Part shown: one piece after another, positions 45,265 to 53,854 of the stretch
How positions within the stretch are numbered: the first letter of the stretch is position 1
Layout of the letters: the number at the start of each line of letters is the position of its first letter
Origin: Reinekea blandensis MED297
Lineage (GTDB): Bacteria; Pseudomonadota; Gammaproteobacteria; Pseudomonadales; Natronospirillaceae
DNA: 60,906 nt
Assembly: GCF_000153185.1 (NCBI RefSeq)
Contig: NZ_CH724152.1
Span: 169,070 to 229,975, forward strand
Direction: 5' to 3'
Notes under the pieces: model-generated
Told to the model about the DNA's origin: nothing
The model's database searches: none
The model's input: only the letters and a program-made list of their open reading frames with translations
Position numbers and translations under genes: made by a program

Positions 45265-45445
45265 GGTGATTTCCGGATAAATACACAAGCCGTCTATCGT
45301 GACGGATTGCCGGTTTGCACTCAACCGTCCGACGCAAAATGACGTCCGGGATGATCTGAGACGCAATTTCGCCGATAAAAACGTGAAACCCCGGTGAGAA
45401 AACAGCTAAAATGCGCGCTTTCCAAAACAACACTGGACGCTAGTT

Positions 45446-46159
45446 ATGGGCCGCGCCTTTCAAAACCGCAAAGAATCCATTGCCAAAACCTCGGACATGA
45501 AGTCCAAGATCTACAGCAAATACAGCCGTGAACTCTACATGTGCGCCAAATCCGGTGGCACCGACCCAGATGGCAACCTGGCTCTCTCCAGCCTGCTGGA
45601 ACGCGCCAAAAAAGATCAGGTGCCAGCGCACGTCATTCAGAAAGCGCTCGATAAAGCAGCCGGCGGTGGCGGTGAAGATTACTCAGTGGCCCGATATGAA
45701 GGCTTTGGTCCCGGCAATGTCATGGTGATTGTGGATTGCCTGACCGACAACCCGAACCGAACCTACGGTGACGTGAACGCCGCCTTCAAAAAAGCCAAAG
45801 CCAAACTGGCAGTCCAGGGCGCGGTCAGCCACATGTTTGATCACAGCGCGATCTTTTCCTTTGCCGGTGACGATGAAGAAGCCGTATTGGAAGCGCTGCT
45901 GGAAGCCGATGTCGATGTGACCGATGTGGAATGCGAAGATGGCAAAGTGACGGTCTTTGCACCCCATACCGAGTTTGCGGCCGTGCGTAACGCGCTGAAA
46001 TCGGCTTTCGAGGCGGACTTTGAGGTCGAAGAAATCCAGTTCGTGCCGCAAGACACCATCAGCCTTGGTGATGAAGACGCGGAGCAGTTTCAGAAGCTGG
46101 TCGACTTGCTGACGTTCCTTGATGACGTTCAGAACGTCTACCACAACGCCGAACTCTGA
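45446..46159 (+). CDS. yebC: YebC/PmpR-family protein
   Basis: A 237-residue protein matching Yeb[65 protein letters not shown], and the acidic C-terminal half. The start with '[11 protein letters not shown]' is the YebC-II/YeeN-like variant. Members act in translation of polyproline stretches or as DNA-binding regulators (PmpR). Confidence 0.93.
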   Translation: MGRAFQNRKESIAKTSDMKSKIYSKYSRELYMCAKSGGTDPDGNLALSSLLERAKKDQVPAHVIQKALDKAAGGGGEDYSVARYEGFGPGNVMVIVDCLTDNPNRTYGDVNAAFKKAKAKLAVQGAVSHMFDHSAIFSFAGDDEEAVLEALLEADVDVTDVECEDGKVTVFAPHTEFAAVRNALKSAFEADFEVEEIQFVPQDTISLGDEDAEQFQKLVDLLTFLDDVQNVYHNAEL

Positions 46160-46219
46160 GACCCCATCACCGTCGGTCAGACCGATCGACGGTGATTCAT
46201 ATTCGGGGTAACCCGCGTC

Positions 46220-46618
46220 ATGCCAAAGACAGTGCCACCGGCCTTAACCAATCATCTGCTGCCCTTTAACTGGGATGTGAAACGGCTCTGGGCGCTGAAC
46301 GCGGTCGTTGAAACCCACCCTATGTCCACCTTTCTTGACCTGTTTGATTTGCCCTTCTGGAGCTCCCGGCCTAACGCCGGCATGCTTTTCGATCTGACGC
46401 CGAATCAGGTGTTGGCAGACCCGGACCGCTACCCTCACCAGCAACAGCGACTGGAAAAGGCGGACCTGCGTTACCCCATCGACTTTATCCGGCACAATGG
46501 CCGGTATTTTATACTGGACGGTCTGCATCGGTTGGTACGATTGCATCAGCAGAACATGGAGACGGTTGCCGTTCGTTGTCATCCGCTCTCGATCCGTGTT
46601 CAAATTGAGGTCGATTAA
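46220..46618 (+). CDS. Hypothetical protein with a ParB-like motif
   Basis: A 132-residue protein. GRYFILDGLHRLVRLHQQNME near 95-115 resembles the conserved GxHR stretch of ParB/sulfiredoxin-like domains. The N-terminal part (WDVKRLWALNAVVETHPMSTFLDLFDLPFW) shows no known motif. It lies between yebC and a ridA-like gene on the same strand and may share their transcript. Function unknown. Confidence 0.6.
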   Translation: MPKTVPPALTNHLLPFNWDVKRLWALNAVVETHPMSTFLDLFDLPFWSSRPNAGMLFDLTPNQVLADPDRYPHQQQRLEKADLRYPIDFIRHNGRYFILDGLHRLVRLHQQNMETVAVRCHPLSIRVQIEVD

Positions 46619-46638
46619 CCCGCAAGGACACCGCCGCC

Positions 46639-47109
46639 ATGTCAATTGAAGCCCGCTTAGCCTCACTGGGCCTGAGCTTACCAACCGCGAGCCAACCACA
46701 AGGCAGTTATGCCAATTGCGTGCAGACCGGAAATTTGCTGTTTGTGGCCGGTAAAGGCCCGGTATCGGGATTCGTATCACCTCCGAAAGGGAAACTTGGT
46801 GCACAGTTCAGCGTCGAAGAAGGCTATCAGTTTGCGCGCCTGACCGGTTTAGACATTCTGGCCGCGGTACAGCTCGAGCTCGGCAGTCTCGATCGCGTTG
46901 CCAGAGTGGTCAAGCTGCAGGGATTTATCAATGCCACGGCTGACTTTGAACAACACCCTAAAGTACTGGATGGCTGCTCCGACCTGATGACCGAGGTCTT
47001 TGGCGAAAAAGGCCGTCATGCCCGATCCGTTTTTGGCGCGATGTCCGTTCGCGGCAATCTGCCGCTGATCATCGATTCCATCTTTGAAGTTGAAGCGGAC
47101 GCCAAATGA
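46639..47109 (+). CDS. RidA/YjgF-family protein
   Basis: A 156-residue protein of the longer RidA subgroup: NLLFVAGKGPVSGF, LDILAAVQLELGSLDRVARVVKLQGFINATADF, EVFGEKGRHARSVFGAMSVRGNLPLIIDSIFE. The conserved Arg in ARSVFG is present. Canonical RidA deaminates reactive enamines, but this 'VKLQGFIN...GRHARS' subgroup has unclear substrates. Its stop overlaps the next gene by four bases. Confidence 0.9.
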   Translation: MSIEARLASLGLSLPTASQPQGSYANCVQTGNLLFVAGKGPVSGFVSPPKGKLGAQFSVEEGYQFARLTGLDILAAVQLELGSLDRVARVVKLQGFINATADFEQHPKVLDGCSDLMTEVFGEKGRHARSVFGAMSVRGNLPLIIDSIFEVEADAK

Positions 47110-47636
47110 CAGATTCTGAAAAAATGACAAAAAATCACGCACCAACCTTGTGCAAATTGAGTACCACAGACTACCCCGCCCTGTTTGATTTCGAACAGAG
47201 TAACAAAAACTGGTTTGAACAGTGGGTACCCCCTCGTCCGGACAGTTATCAACACTATGACAGCTTCTGTACTCAGTGTGATCGTCTGCGTGCTGAGATG
47301 CGCGATGGACGTGCCGGCTACTTTCTGGGGTATCTTGGCGATTCACTGGTCGGACGCTTTAACCTGACGACCCTACAGGAGGGTACCGCCGATGTCGGCT
47401 ATCGTATTGGTCAGGCCTTCACCGGTCGCGGACTGGCGTTCCCTTTTGCGTCCCTGTTGGTCGATGAAGCCCGGACGCTGGGCTTAAAAACGTTGACAGC
47501 ATCGGCCCTGAAAGAAAACATCGCGTCCAGCAAAACCTTACAGCGGCTGGGTTTTGTTCAACAGAACACAGTGCCCGAAATCGTCCACATCAACAAAAAG
47601 GCCATGACCTTGCTGGCCTATCAGCGGTCTCTCTGA
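47106..47636 (+). CDS. GNAT-family acetyltransferase, RimJ/RimL-like
   Basis: A 176-residue protein with YFLGYLGDSLVGRFNLTTLQEGTADVGYRIGQAFTGRGLAFPFASLL (acetyl-CoA loop region) and NIASSKTLQRLGFV near the C terminus, the N-x-x-S-x-x-x-L-x-x-x-G-F pattern of ribosomal-protein-type acetyltransferases. It overlaps the ridA-like gene by four bases (ATGA), so the two are coupled. Target unknown. Confidence 0.88.
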   Translation: MTDSEKMTKNHAPTLCKLSTTDYPALFDFEQSNKNWFEQWVPPRPDSYQHYDSFCTQCDRLRAEMRDGRAGYFLGYLGDSLVGRFNLTTLQEGTADVGYRIGQAFTGRGLAFPFASLLVDEARTLGLKTLTASALKENIASSKTLQRLGFVQQNTVPEIVHINKKAMTLLAYQRSL

Positions 47637-48002
47637 GCAAACCATTAACCGACCGGCAACGATTAATCGCCTTACCGGCTGTCGACAAGGGGGTCACCTG
47701 GCAGAAAGCCTGATGCTTCGAGTGGCATTTTTTGTTTGCTATCAACCACTTAAGGTTCAAAAAATAGATAGAACACTATCGAACAGAGATACGCTAAAAC
47801 ACCGCATTTACAACCGACTCACATCAATTTTTGTCCGAAAAATCCAGCAATTTTGACCACATTTGCACCAAAACAGTGAATTGCGTCTAAGAAATGAACA
47901 CTTGCCTGCCTTGCGAACACCCGGTAGTCTGAAAAAATACTTACAACACAAGACAGTTTTGAACCCAGATCAAAACTGCGATGGCGAGAGAGGGAAGCAT
48001 TC
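47637..48002 (+). other. Promoter region of the polyamine-type ABC operon
   Basis: About 365 bases without a gene. It is A/T-rich from 47750 to 47900, as a promoter region would be. The main element is the perfect inverted repeat at 47954-47978, 24 bases before the GTG of the ATPase gene; GAGAGAGGG then gives the ribosome site. Confidence 0.55.
47954..47978 (+). promoter_or_regulatory. Inverted repeat upstream of the polyamine-type ABC operon
   Basis: CAGTTTTGA (47954-47962) and TCAAAACTG (47970-47978) are perfect 9-bp arms around a 7-base spacer. This could be an operator for a dimeric regulator or a leader hairpin. A repeat of this size occurs once or twice by chance in such a window, so position is the main support. 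Confidence 0.45.
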
Positions 48003-49100
48003 GTGTCCGAGGCACAAGATGATCAGTTTGTCGTGTTTGATTCCGTTCAGAAGAGCTACGATGGCCGGAACCTGGTTGTTAAAAACCTGAACCTGGACAT
48101 AGCCAAGGGCGAGTTTCTGACCATGCTCGGGCCGTCTGGCTCCGGTAAAACCACCTGCCTGATGATGCTGGCCGGTTTCGAAACCGCCACCCACGGCGAG
48201 ATTAAACTCGGTGGCCAGGCCATCAACAACATCCCCCCCTACAAACGCGGCATCGGCATGGTTTTTCAGAACTATGCACTGTTCCCGCACATGACGGTCG
48301 GCGAAAACCTCGCCTTCCCGTTAGAAGTACGCAAGATCGGCAAAGCCGACCGCGAACAGAAAGTAAAGCGCGCGCTGAGCATGGTGCAGATGGACGATTT
48401 CATGCATCGCCGCCCCGCCCAACTCTCGGGTGGTCAGCAGCAGCGTATTGCGCTCGCCCGCGCGCTGGTATTCGAACCGGAACTGGTGCTGATGGACGAA
48501 CCCCTTGGCGCGCTCGACAAACAGCTGCGCGAACACATGCAGTACGAGATCAAACATCTGCATGAACAACTGGGCATTACCGTGGTGTATGTGACGCACG
48601 ATCAATCGGAGGCGCTGACCATGTCCGATCGGGTCGCGGTGTTCGATGACGGCATCATTCAACAGCTGGCGACACCGGAAGAACTCTATGAACGCCCGAC
48701 CAACTCGTTTGTGGCCCAGTTCATCGGTGAAAACAACCGGCTCATGGGTACCGTGTCGACAATCGATGGCGATCAGGCTGTCGTGAAACTGGATAACGGC
48801 GCAGAAACCTCCGCCCTGGCTGTCAACTGCGGTGCCGCGGGCGAACGTACGCTGCTCTCGATTCGTCCTGAACGAGTGCAACTGGCGCACGAAGCCAAAC
48901 AGAACGTCACCCAGGCCAAAGTGCTTGAGCTGATTTACCTCGGTGACCACATCCGCTGCCGGATGGACGTTCACGGCGACACCAACTTTATTGCCAAGAT
49001 CCCGAATGCCCCGGAATCCCACCGGGTCGCGGTTGGCGAAACCATCGATGTCGGCTGGCCTGCAGACGATTGCCGGGCCCTCGATGTCAGAAGCGCATAA
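48003..49100 (+). CDS. ABC transporter ATPase, spermidine/putrescine type
   Basis: A 365-residue PotA-like ATPase: Walker A GPSGSGKTT (about 38-46), Q loop QNYALFPHMT, signature LSGGQQQRIALARAL, Walker B LVLMDEPLGALD and a C-terminal TOBE domain (about 285-360). Start is GTG at 48003 behind GAGAGAGGG. First gene of a four-gene operon with a binding protein and two permeases; substrate probably a polyamine or similar cationic or small molecule. Confidence 0.93.
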   Translation: MSEAQDDQFVVFDSVQKSYDGRNLVVKNLNLDIAKGEFLTMLGPSGSGKTTCLMMLAGFETATHGEIKLGGQAINNIPPYKRGIGMVFQNYALFPHMTVGENLAFPLEVRKIGKADREQKVKRALSMVQMDDFMHRRPAQLSGGQQQRIALARALVFEPELVLMDEPLGALDKQLREHMQYEIKHLHEQLGITVVYVTHDQSEALTMSDRVAVFDDGIIQQLATPEELYERPTNSFVAQFIGENNRLMGTVSTIDGDQAVVKLDNGAETSALAVNCGAAGERTLLSIRPERVQLAHEAKQNVTQAKVLELIYLGDHIRCRMDVHGDTNFIAKIPNAPESHRVAVGETIDVGWPADDCRALDVRSA

Positions 49101-49173
49101 TGCGCCACTCTCACCGCTTCTATGCAAGGCAAGCGGTTCTAACGCGAAACGAGCAAAAGTGAGGACTACACCT

Positions 49174-50268
49174 ATGACGTTAAGCAAAACCCTGGCCGCC
49201 GGTGTGATGACGCTGGCTACTGTTGGCAGCGCACTGGCGACCGATCTGACGATTGTGTCCTGGGGCGGCGCCTATTCTGAATCTCAACAGAAGGCCTATC
49301 ACGACCCATACATGGAGATGAATCCGGACATCAACATCATCAACGATGAAAGCTCCGCGGAAGCCGTTGCCAAGCTGCGTGCCATGAACGAAGCCGGCAA
49401 TGTCACCTGGGATCTGGTTGACGTGGTGGCCTCGGACGCGCTGCGTTTATGCGACGAAGGCCTGGCGATGGAAGTTGATCACGACGACGTACTGGCACCG
49501 GCTCCGGACGGCACCGATGCCAGTGACGACTTCGGTGATCTGATCGTCTCTGACTGCTTCATTCCACAGATCGTCTATTCAACGACCGTCGGTTACCGTT
49601 CAGACGCCGTGGGTGATAACCCACCAACAGACATCTGTGCAATTTTCGATACTGAAACCTACCCCGGCAAACGTTCGTTGGAAAAACGCCCGATCAACAA
49701 CATGGAATGGGCGCTGCTGTGTGATGGCGTGCCAAAAGATGAGGTCTACGACGTTCTTGAAACCAACGCCGGTCAGGAACGCGCACTGGCCAAACTGGAC
49801 ACCATCAAAGATGACGTGATCTGGTGGTCAGCCGGTGCCGATACGCCACAGTTGCTGGCCGACGGCGAAGTGATCATGGGCTCTACCTACAATGGCCGTC
49901 TGTTCTCGCTGATCGTTGAACAGAATCAGCCGGTTGAAATGCTCTGGGACGCTCAGGTCTTTGACCTCGACGGCTGGATCATCCCAGCGGGTCTGCCCGA
50001 TGAGCGTGTCGAAGAAGTGCTGGATTACCTGTATTTCGCCACAGACACTCAGCGTCTGGCCGATCAGGCGAAGTACATCTCCTACGGTCCGGCTCGTGAG
50101 TCGTCAGCCCCCTTAGTCGGCAAGCATGCTGAACTGGGCATCGAAATGGCACCACACATGCCAACTGACCCGAACAACTCGAAGAATACCTTCCTGTATA
50201 ACTACGAGTTCTGGGCCGATTATCGCGACGATATCGACGCGAAGTTCCAGGCCTGGCTGGTTCGATAA
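49174..50268 (+). CDS. Periplasmic binding protein of the polyamine-type ABC system
   Basis: A 364-residue exported protein with a signal peptide (MTLSKTLAAGVMTLATVGSALA) and a PotD/PotF-like body (DLTIVSWGGAYSESQQKAYHDPYMEMNPDI, KLRAMNEAGNVTWDLVDVV, GLPDERVEEVLDYLYFATD). The frame is open upstream to 48943 inside the ATPase gene; ATG at 49174 with GTGAGGA upstream is correct because it exposes the signal. The WGGAY start is shared by many spermidine/putrescine and other organic-cation binders, so the ligand is not certain. Confidence 0.9.
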   Translation: MTLSKTLAAGVMTLATVGSALATDLTIVSWGGAYSESQQKAYHDPYMEMNPDINIINDESSAEAVAKLRAMNEAGNVTWDLVDVVASDALRLCDEGLAMEVDHDDVLAPAPDGTDASDDFGDLIVSDCFIPQIVYSTTVGYRSDAVGDNPPTDICAIFDTETYPGKRSLEKRPINNMEWALLCDGVPKDEVYDVLETNAGQERALAKLDTIKDDVIWWSAGADTPQLLADGEVIMGSTYNGRLFSLIVEQNQPVEMLWDAQVFDLDGWIIPAGLPDERVEEVLDYLYFATDTQRLADQAKYISYGPARESSAPLVGKHAELGIEMAPHMPTDPNNSKNTFLYNYEFWADYRDDIDAKFQAWLVR

Positions 50269-50343
50269 GAACCCGACGGATACGGGAGTGGCCTGAGCCA
50301 CTCCCCTTTTCTTCCTTGAAACAGAGCACTGCTGACACGGCTT

Positions 50344-51894
50344 ATGCAAAACGAATCGACTCCTGAAATTCCCCTGGCTGCCGACGGACGTCCGTTGGAA
50401 CAGAGCCTGCAACGGGCACTTCGAGCGCAGAAAATCCGCGCCTTTTTACTGGTGGTTCCGTTACTGGTCTTTGTCCTGATTACTTTTCTGGCTCCGATTG
50501 CCGACATGCTGTACCGCGCCGTCGACAACCGTATCGTCTCCGAGACATTGCCACGCACGGTCGAAGCGCTGTCCGATTGGGAAGAAAGCGAAAATGAGCC
50601 ACCGGAAGAAGACGTCTTCATTGCGCTCTATTACGACCTCTTTTTTGCCGCCGAAAATAAGATTCATACCCGACTCGGTTCCCGTCTGAACTATCAGGAA
50701 ACCGGCATGTCGTCGTTGTTTCGACGCACCGGCCGCCGAGTCGACCGTTTTGATACCGATGAACTCACCGATGCCTTCATCGACTTTGATCCGCGCTGGG
50801 AAGACCCCACGCACTGGATCACACTCAGTGAACACCCCGAATTTGCCAACCAGCTGCCCGAGACCGCTGGTGTCTGGGACGACTGGACACAACTGCTGAT
50901 CGCTGAAGAAGACGAACTCAGCGAAGAAGAACCTGAAGATTTAATTTATTTCGCGTTGTACCGTGACCTGAACAATATCGGCCAACCCGTTGCGTTGATG
51001 GACAATTGGTCTGAAACCGTCAGCGCCGCACAATCGTTTGAGCCGGTAAGCCTGCGTGAGCAATTTGCCGACGCCGATGAAGACTGGCTGCTGCCATCCG
51101 TGTGGGGCACCATCAAACGCTTTTCACCAACCATCACTGACGGATACCTGCTGAATGCCGTCGACATGCAGAAAACGGCGGACGGCATAGAAGCCCAGCC
51201 CGAGTCCCGACAAATTTACGGGCTGCTGTTTGGCCGGACGCTGTTCATGTCCCTGGTCATTACCATTTCCAGTATTCTGCTGGCGTACCCGATTTCCTAC
51301 TTCCTGACGTCACTGCCCATGCGCAAGGCCAACCTGTTGCTGATTTTAGTCTTACTGCCGTTCTGGACGTCACTGCTGGTGAGAACTTCGGCCTGGAAAG
51401 TCCTGCTGCAACAACAGGGGGTCATCAATGATCTGCTGGTTTGGGTCGGGCTGGTCGACGATGCCAACCGACTGGTGATGATGAACAACCAGACCGGTAC
51501 CATCATCGCCATGACGCATATTTTGTTGCCGTTTATGATTCTGCCGATGTACTCGGTGATGCGGACCATCCCACCGAGTTATGTCCGCGCGGCGAAGTCT
51601 CTGGGCGCCACGAACTGGACAGCATTCTGGCGCGTCTACTTCCCGCAATCAGTGCCTGGCATCGGGGCCGGTTCCATTCTGGTCTTCATCATGGCGATTG
51701 GTTACTACATTACGCCGGCCATTGTGGGGGGCACTGAAGGCATCTTCATTTCCAACCGCATCGCCTACCACATTTCCAGCTCCTTGAACTGGGGTCTCGC
51801 CTCCGCACTGGGTGGCATCCTGTTGCTCGCGGTGGTCATTCTGTACTGGCTATACGACAAGTTCGTCGGCATCGACAACCTGAAACTGGGGTAA
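50344..51894 (+). CDS. ABC permease, PotB-like, with a large acidic insertion
   Basis: A 516-residue permease, much longer than the 280-320 usual for PotB. After the first membrane helix (AFLLVVPLLVFVLITFLAPI, about 35-55) there are roughly 220 residues rich in Asp, Glu and Trp (EESENEPPEEDVFIALYYD, EEDELSEEEPEDL) before the second helix around 300. The C-terminal part is normal: six helices with the EAA-loop region AKSLGATNWTAFWRVYFPQS. The insertion would face the periplasm. Confidence 0.9.
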   Translation: MQNESTPEIPLAADGRPLEQSLQRALRAQKIRAFLLVVPLLVFVLITFLAPIADMLYRAVDNRIVSETLPRTVEALSDWEESENEPPEEDVFIALYYDLFFAAENKIHTRLGSRLNYQETGMSSLFRRTGRRVDRFDTDELTDAFIDFDPRWEDPTHWITLSEHPEFANQLPETAGVWDDWTQLLIAEEDELSEEEPEDLIYFALYRDLNNIGQPVALMDNWSETVSAAQSFEPVSLREQFADADEDWLLPSVWGTIKRFSPTITDGYLLNAVDMQKTADGIEAQPESRQIYGLLFGRTLFMSLVITISSILLAYPISYFLTSLPMRKANLLLILVLLPFWTSLLVRTSAWKVLLQQQGVINDLLVWVGLVDDANRLVMMNNQTGTIIAMTHILLPFMILPMYSVMRTIPPSYVRAAKSLGATNWTAFWRVYFPQSVPGIGAGSILVFIMAIGYYITPAIVGGTEGIFISNRIAYHISSSLNWGLASALGGILLLAVVILYWLYDKFVGIDNLKLG

Positions 51895-52755
51895 ATGGAT
51901 ATGAATACACTGCCAAGTTATGCCAGCACCGGCGAAAAGGTCTGGTTTTACGGTTTCCGGGTCCTGTGCGGGCTGATTTTCTTTTTTCTGGTCGCACCGA
52001 TCATCGTCATCATCCCGTTGTCGTTTAACGCACAAAACTTCTTTACCTTTACCAAGGAGATGCTGGCGTTTGACCCGGCCGGCTATTCGTTAAAACACTA
52101 CCAGGACTTTTTCACCAACAGCGACTGGACCGGCGCGATTCTGAACTCAATCCGCATCGCACCGGTGGCAACATTAATCTCCGTATCGCTCGGTACCCTG
52201 GCGGCAATTGGGCTAAGTAACCCGCACATGCCATTCAAACGATTAATCACGGCCTTTCTGATTTCACCAATGATTGTTCCACTGGTCATTTCGGCCGCCG
52301 GTATGTACTTCTTCTTCAGCCGCATCGGCTTGCAGGGAACGTACTGGGGGGTCGTACTGGCACACGCCGTACTGGGTATCCCATTCGTGATTATTACGGT
52401 GACCGCCACCATGGTCGGCTTTGACCGCTCACTGACACGGGCGGCTGCCAGCCTGGGCGCAAACCCGATCACCACCTTCTGGAAAATTCAGATGCCGTTA
52501 ATTCTGCCGGGGGTCATCTCTGGTGGACTGTTCGCCTTCATTACGTCTTTCGACGAAGTGGTTGTGGTGCTGTTCGTCGGCTCTTCTGCACAGAAGACGC
52601 TGCCCTGGCAGATGTTTATCGGCTTGCGTGAGCAGATCAGCCCGACCATTCTGGCGGTTGCAACGGTATTGGTCGCCCTGTCGATTTTGCTGTTAACCAC
52701 GGTTGAGCTGTTGCGCCGTCGATCGGAACGGATTCGGGGTTTAACACCGGGTTAG
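51895..52755 (+). CDS. ABC permease, PotC-like
   Basis: A 286-residue permease with six likely helices and the EAA loop AAASLGANPITTFWKIQMPLILPGV. FDEVVVVLFVGSSAQKTLPWQMF is typical of PotC. Its ATG follows the previous stop without a gap (TAAATG). It pairs with the insertion-bearing permease to form the channel of the importer. Confidence 0.93.
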   Translation: MDMNTLPSYASTGEKVWFYGFRVLCGLIFFFLVAPIIVIIPLSFNAQNFFTFTKEMLAFDPAGYSLKHYQDFFTNSDWTGAILNSIRIAPVATLISVSLGTLAAIGLSNPHMPFKRLITAFLISPMIVPLVISAAGMYFFFSRIGLQGTYWGVVLAHAVLGIPFVIITVTATMVGFDRSLTRAAASLGANPITTFWKIQMPLILPGVISGGLFAFITSFDEVVVVLFVGSSAQKTLPWQMFIGLREQISPTILAVATVLVALSILLLTTVELLRRRSERIRGLTPG

Positions 52756-53022
52756 CGGAGTGCAGTGAGCTAACCGGGTGCTACCCGTTGCGGCTAATCA
52801 GGAGCACACCAACCCTCGCCTTTCTGTAAAGGCCAGCCGGTTTACCTATGAAACTTATAGAACATCAGGCCGACAAATGCGGAAACAGGATGTTTCCGCG
52901 GCTTAACCAATGAAGTTAAGATTTTCCTATCTGTAAAACTTCAGAAGTCTCTTGCCCGTACTTACCGTAAGAAACTGTTTTTCCTGATATCAGCACCGCC
53001 CGCGGGGCAGTGTTGTGCTGCG
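52756..53022. other. Gap after the polyamine-type ABC operon
   Basis: About 265 bases without a gene. Near its start GGTTAGC (52750-52756) and GCTAACC (52769-52775) form a 7-bp stem across the last permease stop, but no U-tract follows. Confidence 0.4.
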
Positions 53023-53523
53023 CTACCGAGACCAGATATCCGGATTTCTTTCGTAAGAGTAAAACCGCCCTGTCTGACACGTCGTTTCAAAATACTCGAC
53101 GGCATTTCCCCATTGATAAGAATAGAAACGTCTTGTTGTACAGGTTTCACTCTGTAACCTGACACGCGCCACTCTGGCATCTTCTTGGTAATAACGACGA
53201 CAGACAGCAAGACTGGCAGGATGTCCCTGACTTGGCGCGAGTTCAAAAAGACCATACTCAGCCGCCGCCGCATGCAATCTAGTGGCCGCCTTTCCGGGTC
53301 TTTCCCCGGAATTGCCCTCACCAAGTACCTGACCGAGAATGCTCAGTCCACCCCCGATGGCAGTAACACTCGACTGCCTCTCCTGAGGTCTGGTCTTCTC
53401 AGCTGACCATGCACTATATCCCTCTTCGTAACATTGCTTTCTCATAGCATCGTCAGCAAACACCTTGGTGTTTGATAAAAGCGTCATAGTAACAAGAAAC
53501 AGTACACCGATAGACTTAGGCAA
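53023..53523 (-). CDS. Hypothetical secreted protein
   Basis: A 166-residue protein with a signal peptide (MPKSIGVLFLVTMTLLSNTKVFA) and at least five cysteines in the mature part (KQCYEEGY, AVCRRYYQ, ETCTTRRFYSYQWG, TTCQTGRFYSYE). CTTRRFYSYQWG and CQTGRFYSYERN form an internal near-repeat. The start is TTG at 53523 with GGAGG six bases upstream. Family unknown. Confidence 0.65.
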   Translation of the reverse strand: MPKSIGVLFLVTMTLLSNTKVFADDAMRKQCYEEGYSAWSAEKTRPQERQSSVTAIGGGLSILGQVLGEGNSGERPGKAATRLHAAAAEYGLFELAPSQGHPASLAVCRRYYQEDARVARVRLQSETCTTRRFYSYQWGNAVEYFETTCQTGRFYSYERNPDIWSR

Positions 53524-53780
53524 GTTCGCCTCCGCGTTTAATTAAACCGTGTGTGGTATTTAAAGTTAAACCAGAAAGGAAAGCCGAAGCAAGCATGTCA
53601 GTTCCGTTGCATCGCACCTTGACAAACTAAGGGGTAAGTTCCAGATAACCATAACGAGCATGGCTCACGTACAGGGCGTGACTCATCCAATGAATGCACC
53701 CTGCGTCACCGCTGAGTCAGGTTTCAAAGATGAGGGGGAGTCTAGGTATTATCTTTAATACACGAACATTGAAAAACAAA

Positions 53781-53809
53781 AAAAGGCCATTCACAGTAAA
53801 TGGCCTTTT
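53781..53809 (-). terminator. Terminator of the sugar ABC operon
   Basis: AAAAGGCCAT (53781-53790) and ATGGCCTTTT (53800-53809) form a 10-bp stem. On the minus strand TTTTTTTG follows, giving a strong intrinsic terminator; the plus strand also has some T. Confidence 0.85.
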
Positions 53810-53814
53810 AGATG

Positions 53815-53839
53815 GTGAGCTTCAATCAATGAAGCTCAC
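53815..53839 (-). terminator. Second hairpin just before the operon terminator
   Basis: GTGAGCTTCA (53815-53824) and TGAAGCTCAC (53830-53839) form a perfect 10-bp stem with a 5-base loop, between the binding-protein stop and the terminator. It has no U-tract and may stabilise the mRNA 3' end. Confidence 0.55.
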
Positions 53840-53854
53840 GAGAAGCATTGCTTA

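Larger units (their letters stand above)
53524..53854. other. Gap between secreted protein and sugar-binding protein genes
   Basis: About 330 bases. The last 75 contain the two hairpins that end the sugar operon. The remaining part (53560-53770) shows no frame, promoter or repeat I can support. Confidence 0.5.

Noticed and set aside
48321-49187. Minus-strand frame of 288 codons opposite the polyamine-type ATPase gene
   Set aside because: His/Arg-rich shadow of a clear PotA-like gene.
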